Below, one piece after another: positions 1 through 6,149 of a stretch of 35,255 nucleotides of DNA (the first letter of the stretch is position 1; every line of letters begins with the position of its first letter). Under the pieces are notes generated by a model. That model searched no databases and was not told the DNA's origin. It was given only the letters and a program-made list of their open reading frames with translations. The DNA lies in contig ONEX01000026.1 in the NCBI GenBank assembly GCA_900316955.1, positions 1-35,255 on the forward strand, read 5' to 3'. This stretch comes from an uncultured Bacteroidales bacterium (GTDB taxonomy: Bacteria; Bacteroidota; Bacteroidia; Bacteroidales; UBA932). The position numbers and the translations under genes are program-made.

Positions 1-54
1 GAATAGCTATTATTTATTACCCCCGTAGGGGCACCTTTCCTACTATGTACAAAA

Positions 55-98
55 AAGAAGGTGACCAATCAGTCAACTGACTTTTTAGTCACCTTCTT
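55..98 (-). terminator. Terminator-like hairpin (minus strand)
   Basis: An 11-bp perfect stem (55-65 with 88-98) encloses an inner 5-bp hairpin (71-75 with 78-82). Read on the minus strand the stem ends in a run of T (56-51), as in an intrinsic terminator. The gene it would serve is not recognisable: no minus-strand reading frame ends just upstream. Its arms closely resemble the fabG terminator at the other end of the window. Confidence 0.6.
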
Positions 99-103
99 CG
101 TCT

Positions 104-400
104 AGTAGCAGAGGCATGACTCGAACATCTATCTTTGGGTGATAATCTATCATAATGAAAAAAAGAAGCCGCTCCACCCAATCCATTCTCGGGCGGAAAC
201 TTTGACGGCTTTTACTTCCGGCTCATAGATTCAGTGCGCACAACACATTCCCGAAACGAGTGGAGAATGACTACCCGACAATCCGCGCTGTTATCATGAG
301 CCGATGAATGTTTTCGAGGATGCAGGTGTTGGGACGGCGGCTAAGATTCAACTTGACGACTTTCAGGCCATTTCGAGGCCTTTCCGATACTCTTTGCAGG
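104..400. other. Intergenic stretch without a recognisable gene
   Basis: No convincing reading frame, RNA gene or promoter was seen here. The minus strand of 104-130 resembles a tRNA T-arm plus acceptor 3' half, but two T-stem pairs fail and no other tRNA arms are visible. An 8-bp inverted repeat (219-226 with 296-303) may be chance. Confidence 0.4.
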
Positions 401-401
401 T

Positions 402-436
402 GCTTGTATAGGTCCAGTTGCGGGACCTATACAAGC
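402..436. repeat. Tandem hairpin repeat, unit 1
   Basis: A perfect 14-bp inverted repeat (402-415 with 423-436) with a 7-nt loop. No T-run follows, so it is not a plain terminator. Unit 2 has the same stem length and loop length and related stem sequence 17 nt further on. Confidence 0.75.
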
Positions 437-453
437 GAAAACACCCCTTAAAT

Positions 454-488
454 GCCCGTACCGGTCCCGTTCATGGACCTGTACGAGC
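454..488. repeat. Tandem hairpin repeat, unit 2
   Basis: A 14-bp inverted repeat (454-467 with 475-488) with two mismatches and a 7-nt loop. It shares GC..GTA..GGTCC with unit 1. Several differences between the units are matched in both arms, which suggests that the folded form has been conserved. Confidence 0.7.
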
Positions 489-529
489 ACCTTTGTCATA
501 CTTGTGAGAGAATCTCGCCAAAGTGATTA

Positions 530-571
530 TTGGCAATTTCTTTGAAATATTGCCAAAATCGTTTATCTTTG
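530..571 (+). promoter_or_regulatory. Promoter with overlapping palindromic operator
   Basis: A Bacteroidetes-type promoter with TTTG at 541-544 and TATCTTTG at 564-571. It is overlapped by an inverted repeat, TTGGCAAT (530-537) with ATTGCCAA (549-556), whose inner bases extend the pairing with a small bulge. The palindrome covers the -33 element, a natural place for autorepression of the toxin-antitoxin unit downstream. The promoter also rules out the in-frame ATG at 530 as the start of the next gene. Confidence 0.6.
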
Positions 572-586
572 TTCCAACACATAAAT

Positions 587-1357
587 ATGGAGTACAAGTG
601 CATCATAACACCCAGGATGAGGGCCGTGGCGGATACGTTGACGGAGGCTTTTGTGGGCATGGACCATTGCATCACGGATGCAGGACGGAATCTGATCGTG
701 GAGGTTCCCAAGAGTATGTGCGACGCGGTCAGGACCGCCCTGAAGCAACGCTTTCAGGATGTCGCGCTGATCCGGAACGCCTATCCGATGATGGAGGATC
801 TGCACGACTTCATCTTGGTGAAGCCTCTCATTTCCGAATCCCCGGTCTTTCAAAATGATGGCGTCAGCGTTCCGGACTTGGAGAAGCGCCTGGTGGACTA
901 TGACGCAGACAAAGAGTACGCCGCCCTGACAGACCAGGACATCCAGCGAGAATTCCAACGGGCTTTTGAACTGTATCCCGTCAATACCTCCCGGCTGCTC
1001 CGGTATGCCGGCAGAAAGGGGAAGAAGGAAGAAATCCGCAGCCGGCTGGATCGAATCGACCAGGACCGGATTGCCACGGTCCGTGCCATTCAAGACTATT
1101 TCCGGCAGGAACCTGTGGAACGTGCCTGGATTTTCGGTTCCTTCTCGAGAATGGAGGAAAGGCCGGACAGTGATGTCGATATTCTCGTCGACCTGGACAC
1201 TTCCTCCCCCATCGGGCTTCTGCAGTATGCAGGAATGATCAACCGGCTGGAAGCCTTGCTGGGCCGCAAGGTCGACCTGGTGGCAAAGGATAGCGTCAAA
1301 CCCTTTGCACGGGAGCGTGTCAACCGCGAAAAAGTCCTCGTCTATGAGAGAACCTGA
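587..1357 (+). CDS. MNT-type nucleotidyltransferase antitoxin fused to an AbiEi/DUF6577-like domain
   Basis: A 256-residue protein. The C-terminal ~95 residues form a minimal nucleotidyltransferase (MNT) with the motif GSF (184-186) and the metal-binding pair D196 and D198, followed by a typical GRKVDLV segment. In HEPN/MNT systems (MntA/HepT) such enzymes neutralise a HEPN ribonuclease, by AMPylation in studied cases. Residues ~1-155 resemble the C-terminal part of DUF6577/AbiEi-type antitoxins (the VPDLEK and LLRYAGRKGKKEE segments), without the usual N-terminal winged helix. I chose the ATG at 587 because the upstream in-frame ATG at 530 precedes the promoter. The gene overlaps the HEPN remnant by 14 nt. 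The MNT assignment is firm; the N-terminal assignment is moderate. Confidence 0.8.
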   Translation: MEYKCIITPRMRAVADTLTEAFVGMDHCITDAGRNLIVEVPKSMCDAVRTALKQRFQDVALIRNAYPMMEDLHDFILVKPLISESPVFQNDGVSVPDLEKRLVDYDADKEYAALTDQDIQREFQRAFELYPVNTSRLLRYAGRKGKKEEIRSRLDRIDQDRIATVRAIQDYFRQEPVERAWIFGSFSRMEERPDSDVDILVDLDTSSPIGLLQYAGMINRLEALLGRKVDLVAKDSVKPFARERVNREKVLVYERT

Positions 1358-1523
1358 ACGCGACTACGGACGGCTGCAAGACATCATCCGTATGCGGCAC
1401 GTCCTCGTGCATGGCTATGCAACCATTCTACCGGAACTGCTTTGGCATACTGCCCTGGTGGATGTCCCCCTCCTCAAAGAACAGATCGAAGTAATCATGA
1501 GTGGAGAGCATTCCAAAACATAA
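1344..1523 (+). pseudogene. HEPN (HepT-like) toxin remnant with internal deletion
   Basis: An intact frame of 59 residues overlapping the upstream antitoxin gene by 14 nt. It starts like HepT/DUF86 toxins (R, D and L spaced as in the first helix) and ends with the family's C-terminal helix (LPELLWHTALVDVPLLKEQIE). It keeps the RX4H ribonuclease motif (R18, H23). Family members are about 110-120 residues, so roughly 50-55 central residues are missing between residues ~13 and 15 with the frame kept. The four-helix HEPN fold cannot be complete, so toxicity is probably lost. Whether it is a dead toxin or a shortened functional protein cannot be told from sequence. Confidence 0.7.
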
Positions 1524-1565
1524 ACTGAAGGACGAGCCATTCTTGGATTATTGCTGCGATGTGCG

Positions 1566-1573
1566 TACTTTTG
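1566..1573 (+). promoter_or_regulatory. -7 promoter element upstream of tlpA-like gene
   Basis: TACTTTTG matches the Bacteroidetes -7 consensus TAnnTTTG, and TTG at 1551-1553 could act as a -33. It lies 22 nt before the ATG at 1596, so it supports that start over the in-frame ATG at 1551. Confidence 0.5.
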
Positions 1574-1595
1574 TGAGACACAGCAGCATTGCCTT

Positions 1596-2099
1596 ATGAA
1601 ACAGCACAGATTCCTCCCCGCCATCCTTCTCCTCGCCGCCGCGCTGATGTTCGCGGTCGCTGGCCATTCCGCAACCCCTCGTTCAACCAAGGGGGCCCTT
1701 ATCCAGTTGCAGGCCGATGGGACCATCTCCGAGGCCACGGGCTGCCTGGACGATTTCGTGGGCAAGGGCCAGTATGTCCTGGTCGATTTCTGGGCCTCGT
1801 GGTGCGGCCCCTGCCGCGAAGAGACCCCGTTCGTGGTGAAAGCGTACAACGACTACAAGGACAAAGGCCTCGTCGTCATCGGCATCGCGGTCCGGGACCA
1901 GAAGCCCAATACGCAGAAGGCGATGGCCAATATGGGCATCTACTACCCGCAGCTGCTTGATCCCACTATCGCGCTCGCCAGGGAATTCGGCGTGTCGACC
2001 ATCCCGCACCTGTTCCTGTTCGACCCTGACGGCAAGATCGTCCAGCAGGACATGCGCGGCGAGGGCATCGACGCCCTCCTGCGGACGGTGTTCAAATAG
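1596..2099 (+). CDS. TlpA/ResA-like thioredoxin-fold thiol-disulfide oxidoreductase, exported
   Basis: A 167-residue protein with an N-terminal signal peptide (basic residues, then a hydrophobic stretch at ~7-24) and a thioredoxin domain. The active site WCGPC follows the strand VLVDFWAS, and the cis-proline loop is STIPHLF. TlpA/ResA-type proteins reduce disulfides in periplasmic partners or help cytochrome and redox-protein maturation. The terminal AhpC/TSA-like order suits this family. The start at 1596 fits the promoter at 1566-1573. The gene converges on the sulfatase gene and their ends overlap by 8 bp. The substrate is unknown. Confidence 0.88.
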   Translation: MKQHRFLPAILLLAAALMFAVAGHSATPRSTKGALIQLQADGTISEATGCLDDFVGKGQYVLVDFWASWCGPCREETPFVVKAYNDYKDKGLVVIGIAVRDQKPNTQKAMANMGIYYPQLLDPTIALAREFGVSTIPHLFLFDPDGKIVQQDMRGEGIDALLRTVFK

Positions 2100-3564
2100 A
2101 CGGGGTTATTGCTGTCTCGCCTTTCAAGACAGGGAAAGCGGGATTGGGGATATGGGACTCGTCCATGATCGCCTGGAGGTCCGCCAGGATGTCGGGACAG
2201 GCGGCTGACAGGTCGTTGGTCTCGCCGGGATCGTCAGCCAGATTGTACAGTTCGTACACCGGGTTGTCCGTGCGGATGTTCAGGTGGACCAGTTTCCAGT
2301 CGCCCTTGCGGACCGCCTGGCGGCCGCCCAGTTCCTGGAATTCAAAGTACAGGCTTTCGTGCTCCTTTTGGCCTTTGCGGCCTTCCAGCAGCGGCAGGAT
2401 GCTGAAACCGTCCAGTCCTTCGCCGTCGGTCTTGGAACCGGCCAGCTCCCGGAATGTGGGCATCAGGTCCCAGAACGTGCACATAAAGTCGGATTCAGTG
2501 CCGGGCTTCACGTGCCCTTCCCACGAAACGATCATGGGCACACGAACGCCACCTTCGTACACATCCCGCTTGTAGCCCCTCCAGGGACCGTTCGAGTCGA
2601 AGAAGTCGGGGTCGGCGCCGCCTTCCTTGTGTGGACCGTTGTCGCTGCTGAAGATGATGACGGTGTTGTCATAGACGCCCAGATCCTTCAAGTGCTGCAC
2701 GATTTCACCCACGTACCTGTCCAGGCGCACAACCATGGCGGCAAAGGCCGCGTGCGGGGTCTCCTGGGAGCAGTAGCCGCCCTTCCGGAAGTATGGGCCG
2801 TCGTCAATTCCCTGGTAAGGCGTCTCGGGGTACTTGCCACGGAAGCCCTCGATGATGTCGTCCTCCGGGACAATCAACTCCGCGTGAGGGATGGTCGTAG
2901 GATACCAGAGGAAGAACGGCTCTCCGCCCGCAACGGCCTGGTCCATGAACGCGAGGGCCTTGGAATGGATCAGGTCCGGGGCGTAGTCCCCTTGTCCATA
3001 AGGCATATCCGTAGCCAGTTCCACCCGTTTCCCGTTGTCCCACAGGTGGTCCGGATAGTAGCTGTGCGCCAGGAGCTGGCAGTTGTAGCCGTAGAACGTA
3101 TCGACCCCCTGCAGGTTCGGGTCGCCGGTCGTGCCCACGAATCCCAGGCCCCATTTGCCGAAGGCGCCGGTCGTGTACCCGGCCTCCTTCAGGTCCTTGA
3201 AAAAGGTATGCGCGTCAGCCGGGAGCGGGAATTGCCCTTCCGGGTCCAGTTCCATATTGCCCCGGATGGCGGTATGGCCGCTGTGGGTGCCGGTGATCAG
3301 GCAGGAACGGGAGGGCGCGCTCACCGTCGTGCCGGAGTAGCACTGGGTGAACCGCATTCCCCGGCTGGCCAGGGCGTCGATGTTCGGCGTCTGGAACCGC
3401 TGCTGTCCATAGCAGCTCAAGTCTCCCCAGCCCAGGTCGTCCGCGAGGATGAACACCACGTTGGGACGCTGGGCGGGGCTTTGTGCCTGCTGCGCGCAAG
3501 AGCCTGCGGCAAGGGCCGCAGCCCCCGTCAGCATCAGTTTGCCGGAAAGAAGTCTCTTATCCAT
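2092..3564 (-). CDS. Arylsulfatase-family lipoprotein (Ser-type)
   Basis: A 490-residue sulfatase. It begins with a lipoprotein signal peptide (lipobox Cys23), then the sulfatase core: RPNVVFILADDLGWGD with metal-binding aspartates and the modification motif SAPSR. Ser82 is the residue converted to formylglycine in anaerobes by a radical-SAM maturase (anSME). Further family signatures are the SSDNGPH metal site and the C-terminal YELYNLADDPGETNDL segment. Such enzymes remove sulfate esters from host or algal glycans at the cell surface or periplasm. No maturase gene is visible in the window. The substrate cannot be deduced. Its 3' end overlaps the convergent TlpA-like gene by 8 bp. Confidence 0.92.
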   Translation of the reverse strand: MDKRLLSGKLMLTGAAALAAGSCAQQAQSPAQRPNVVFILADDLGWGDLSCYGQQRFQTPNIDALASRGMRFTQCYSGTTVSAPSRSCLITGTHSGHTAIRGNMELDPEGQFPLPADAHTFFKDLKEAGYTTGAFGKWGLGFVGTTGDPNLQGVDTFYGYNCQLLAHSYYPDHLWDNGKRVELATDMPYGQGDYAPDLIHSKALAFMDQAVAGGEPFFLWYPTTIPHAELIVPEDDIIEGFRGKYPETPYQGIDDGPYFRKGGYCSQETPHAAFAAMVVRLDRYVGEIVQHLKDLGVYDNTVIIFSSDNGPHKEGGADPDFFDSNGPWRGYKRDVYEGGVRVPMIVSWEGHVKPGTESDFMCTFWDLMPTFRELAGSKTDGEGLDGFSILPLLEGRKGQKEHESLYFEFQELGGRQAVRKGDWKLVHLNIRTDNPVYELYNLADDPGETNDLSAACPDILADLQAIMDESHIPNPAFPVLKGETAITPSI

Positions 3565-3598
3565 CCCGTAAGATCAGGTTAACCGGATTCTCATTTTA

Positions 3599-3606
3599 CA
3601 AATTTA
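3599..3606 (-). promoter_or_regulatory. -7 promoter element for the sulfatase gene
   Basis: On the minus strand this reads TAAATTTG, a match to TAnnTTTG, 35 nt upstream of the ATG at 3564 in an AT-rich stretch. The -33 element is weak. Confidence 0.45.
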
Positions 3607-3626
3607 TATAAAAAAGTTCCATAAAA

Positions 3627-3658
3627 TTTGGTTTATAATGTAAACTTGTTTATATTTG
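3627..3658 (+). promoter_or_regulatory. Bacteroidetes-type promoter
   Basis: TTTG at 3627-3630 and TATATTTG at 3651-3658 are separated by 20 nt, close to the consensus. A leader of about 60 nt precedes the ATG at 3724. It is divergent from the sulfatase promoter. Confidence 0.65.
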
Positions 3659-3723
3659 CATCGGAATCCGGACGGACTGCGCAGCCGCAACGGACTCCGC
3701 AAACCAGTTAAATCCTTGATACA

Positions 3724-4299
3724 ATGGAACAGAACAACGAAATGAGCGCTCAGCAGAGCCTTCAGATCATCACGGAAACCTTCAACAAGAGCCGCAAGGG
3801 CATCCTTCGCAACAGCGCCAAGTACTTCCTTCTCTGGGGTGCGCTGCTTACCGCTCTCTCCCTGGTCATCTACCTGCTTTGGAATCTGACCGGAAAGCCG
3901 CAGTGGAACTTCCTGTGGTTCGCCATGCCGGTCATCGGCTATCCCCTCGCCGCGCTGATGGGCAAGTATGACGTGGCTGTCCCGCAGAACGAGGTCAGCA
4001 AGATGCTCTCCGGCGTGTGGCGCGTCTTCGGCGTTTTCGCCGTCACGCTCAGCGTCCTCGCCATCTTCCTGGTGCCGATGAACGTTTCTCTCATCATCGT
4101 CATCATCCTGGGCCTCGCGGAATGCATGTCCGGCGTCCTGCTGAAGAACTGGCCCATCATCGTCTGCGGTTTCCTCCTGGGCGTTTGCGGCGCCGTCGTC
4201 GCCATGCTGGTCAAGAGCGAGGCGCAGCTGCTGATCTTCACCCTGGGCGGCATCCTCCTGCTCGTCACCGGCGCCATCATGAAACTTCAGAACAGGTAA
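3724..4299 (+). CDS. Six-helix membrane protein of unknown function
   Basis: A 191-residue protein with a hydrophilic N-terminus (~1-30) and about six hydrophobic segments (~33-53, 60-78, 96-115, 117-135, 140-158, 166-186). No catalytic motif is visible. It lies 3 nt upstream of a small winged-helix regulator in an operon-like arrangement. Membrane protein plus winged-helix regulator pairs of this kind are frequent in Bacteroidetes, and a role in envelope homeostasis controlled by the regulator is only a guess. The start is well supported by the promoter at 3627-3658. Confidence 0.75.
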   Translation: MEQNNEMSAQQSLQIITETFNKSRKGILRNSAKYFLLWGALLTALSLVIYLLWNLTGKPQWNFLWFAMPVIGYPLAALMGKYDVAVPQNEVSKMLSGVWRVFGVFAVTLSVLAIFLVPMNVSLIIVIILGLAECMSGVLLKNWPIIVCGFLLGVCGAVVAMLVKSEAQLLIFTLGGILLLVTGAIMKLQNR

Positions 4300-4302
4300 G
4301 CC

Positions 4303-4593
4303 ATGTTTCCCAAATTGGATCCGCTCCTACATTCGGAGCTCAGGCTGGCGGTGATGTCCATCCTGGCCGGGGTGGACGAGGCCGACTTCACCTACTTGAA
4401 GAACCAGACAGGCGCGACGTCCGGGAACCTCAGCGTGCAGATCGACAAACTGACCGCCGCCGGTTACATCACGGTGGAGAAAGGCTTCAAGGGCAAGATG
4501 CCCCGCACCACCTGCAAAATCACCCCGGCGGGCCAGGAGGCCTTCAGAGGTTATGTCAATGCCTTGCAAGAATACCTTTCTTCCGGTAAATGA
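4303..4593 (+). CDS. Winged-helix transcriptional regulator (PF13601-like)
   Basis: A 96-residue, single-domain protein. Its order of elements matches small winged-helix regulators of the HTH_34 type: helix LHSELRLAVMSIL, recognition region GATSGNLSVQIDKLTAAGYI, wing KGFKGKMPRTTCKITPAG and C-terminal helix. No ligand-binding domain is present. It follows the membrane protein gene by 3 nt and probably regulates that operon. A strong hairpin follows the stop codon. Confidence 0.85.
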   Translation: MFPKLDPLLHSELRLAVMSILAGVDEADFTYLKNQTGATSGNLSVQIDKLTAAGYITVEKGFKGKMPRTTCKITPAGQEAFRGYVNALQEYLSSGK

Positions 4594-4606
4594 CCTTTCG
4601 AGCTCG

Positions 4607-4637
4607 AGCGGAAATAGCCTTCCCGGCTATTTCCGCT
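4607..4637. terminator. Bidirectional-type terminator hairpin
   Basis: A perfect 13-bp stem (4607-4619 with 4625-4637) with a 5-nt loop between two convergent genes. It overlaps the stop codon and last codons of the minus-strand gene. No long T-run follows on either strand, so its efficiency as an intrinsic terminator is uncertain. Confidence 0.65.
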
Positions 4638-6075
4638 TAGGTACACGTTTGGACAGGCCGATGGAGCCCGTGGGGCAAATGAGGTAGCAGAGATGGCAGC
4701 CGACGCACTTGGATCCCACGATGTGGGGCTGCCGGTCTTCGCCGAAGGTGATGGCCTGGTGGCCGCCGTCCCGGCAGGAAATGTAGCAGCGGCCGCAGCC
4801 GATGCAGGTGTCGCGGTTGATGACCGGGTAAACGACCGTCGTGCGGTCCAGTTCTGAAGCCCGGACGAACAGCGGAAGCGCTTCGCCCACCAGGTCCCCC
4901 AGCCGGGAAACGCCCCGGGAGGCCAGATAGTTCTGCATTCCGTCAATGAGGTCGTCGATGATCCGGTAGCCATACTGCATTACGGCCGTGCATACCTGCA
5001 CGTTCTGGCAGCCTAGCTGGATGAAATCCAGCGCGTCGTGCCAGGTGGAGATTCCGCCGATGCCGGACAGCTGCAGACCGGGCATGATGGGGTTGCCCGC
5101 CATCTCCAGGATGAACCGCAGGGCGATGGGCTTGACCGCCGAGCCGGAGTAGCCGGAAACGATGCGCTTGCCGTTCACATCGGCCCCCATCGTCACGGAC
5201 TTGATGGTGTTGATGGCGGAGATGCCGTCGGCCCCGGCGAAATGGGCGGAAAGGGCGAACTGGGTCATCGACGCGACATTCGGCGTCATCTTGGGAATGA
5301 CGGGGATGCGGACGGACCGTTTGACATAGGCGGTATAGAAGGTGACGAGCTCCGGATTCTGGCCCACGTCGCTGCCCATACCGGCGAGGCGCATCTGCGG
5401 GCAGGAGAAATTCAGCTCCACGGCATCGACGCCGGCCTCCTCGGCCATCTTCGCAAGCTCGATCCACTGCTCCTCCGTCTGTCCCATAATGGAGGCGACG
5501 ATGATCTTGGAGGGATAGTTCTGCTTGAGCCGCTTGAGGATGTCGAAGTCCATCTCCACGGGATTCTCCGACAGCTGCTCCATGTTGCGGAAGCCAGCGA
5601 AACTGCTGTCGGCCCGTTTCACGGCGTCGAAGCGGGGAGAAACCTCCTGGATGTCCTGCAGGCAGATGGTCTTGTAGAACACGCCCGCCCAGCCCGCTTC
5701 CAGGGCCGCGGCCACCATCTCATAGTTCGTGCAGACGGCGGAAGAGGCCAGGAAGAAGGGATTCTCGCAGTGCAGGCCGCAGAAGTCGACTTCCAGGGAG
5801 GGAAGCTCCGTCTCCGGCGCGGGTGCCGGCAGCGACTTGGCGATCTCCCGCAGGCGTACGGGCCGGTCGTAGTGGATGCAGGCCTTCTCGGCGGCCTCCA
5901 GGTCCGCCTCGCTGATGGCGGCGAACAGGCGGGCTCCCAGGACTTGGTTGTCAAAACGGACGGCCCGGACGGCCCGGGCGGGATCGCCCTGGCGGACGGC
6001 GGCGGTACAAGGGGCGTTTTCGCAAAGCAGGCACCGGACGGCTTCCTGCTTGAGATGGAGCTGGTTCATGGGCAT
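4627..6075 (-). CDS. preA: PreA-like dihydropyrimidine dehydrogenase with extra N-terminal Fe-S segment
   Basis: A 482-residue protein. Residues ~85-390 form the dihydroorotate-dehydrogenase-like FMN barrel (FLASSAVCTNYEM, VELNFSCPQ with the active-site Cys, GADGISAINT, GIGGI). The C-terminus carries two 4Fe-4S motifs of the ferredoxin type (CIGCGRC..C and CVGCHLC..C). This matches PreA, which with PreT reduces uracil and thymine using NADH. Residues 1-80 are extra for PreA (usually ~410 residues) and contain C15, C18 and C23 in a CxxCxxxxC pattern, like the start of the PreT/GltD Fe-S helical domain. No preT lies in the window. The start MPMNQ is favoured; the second Met is two codons later. 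Confidence 0.85.
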   Translation of the reverse strand: MPMNQLHLKQEAVRCLLCENAPCTAAVRQGDPARAVRAVRFDNQVLGARLFAAISEADLEAAEKACIHYDRPVRLREIAKSLPAPAPETELPSLEVDFCGLHCENPFFLASSAVCTNYEMVAAALEAGWAGVFYKTICLQDIQEVSPRFDAVKRADSSFAGFRNMEQLSENPVEMDFDILKRLKQNYPSKIIVASIMGQTEEQWIELAKMAEEAGVDAVELNFSCPQMRLAGMGSDVGQNPELVTFYTAYVKRSVRIPVIPKMTPNVASMTQFALSAHFAGADGISAINTIKSVTMGADVNGKRIVSGYSGSAVKPIALRFILEMAGNPIMPGLQLSGIGGISTWHDALDFIQLGCQNVQVCTAVMQYGYRIIDDLIDGMQNYLASRGVSRLGDLVGEALPLFVRASELDRTTVVYPVINRDTCIGCGRCYISCRDGGHQAITFGEDRQPHIVGSKCVGCHLCYLICPTGSIGLSKRVPKRK

Positions 6076-6093
6076 GGAAAATACTTGTTTTCA

Positions 6094-6101
6094 CAAATAT
6101 A
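6094..6101 (-). promoter_or_regulatory. -7 promoter element for preA-like gene
   Basis: The minus strand reads TATATTTG 18 nt upstream of the ATG at 6075. The extended form CTATATTTGTG recurs at two other divergent intergenic regions in this window. Confidence 0.55.
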
Positions 6102-6121
6102 GGGATTTTGGCGAAAATGCG

Positions 6122-6129
6122 TAATTTTG
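6122..6129 (+). promoter_or_regulatory. -7 promoter element for the CE6-GH51 gene
   Basis: TAATTTTG fits TAnnTTTG and lies 20 nt before the ATG at 6150. It argues against the in-frame ATG at 6108. No clear -33 element was found. Confidence 0.5.
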
Positions 6130-6149
6130 TAAGAAAGAGTTGCAAGACT

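Noticed and set aside
104-130. Minus-strand tRNA 3'-half-like sequence (TTCGAGT loop and acceptor-like tail)
   Set aside because: Two T-stem pairs fail, no D-arm or anticodon arm is visible upstream, and the tail is not CCA-compatible. It could be an old tRNA-derived attachment site, but the evidence is too thin.
530-586. Upstream in-frame extension of the MNT gene
   Set aside because: It precedes the -7 element and would require translation of the promoter itself.
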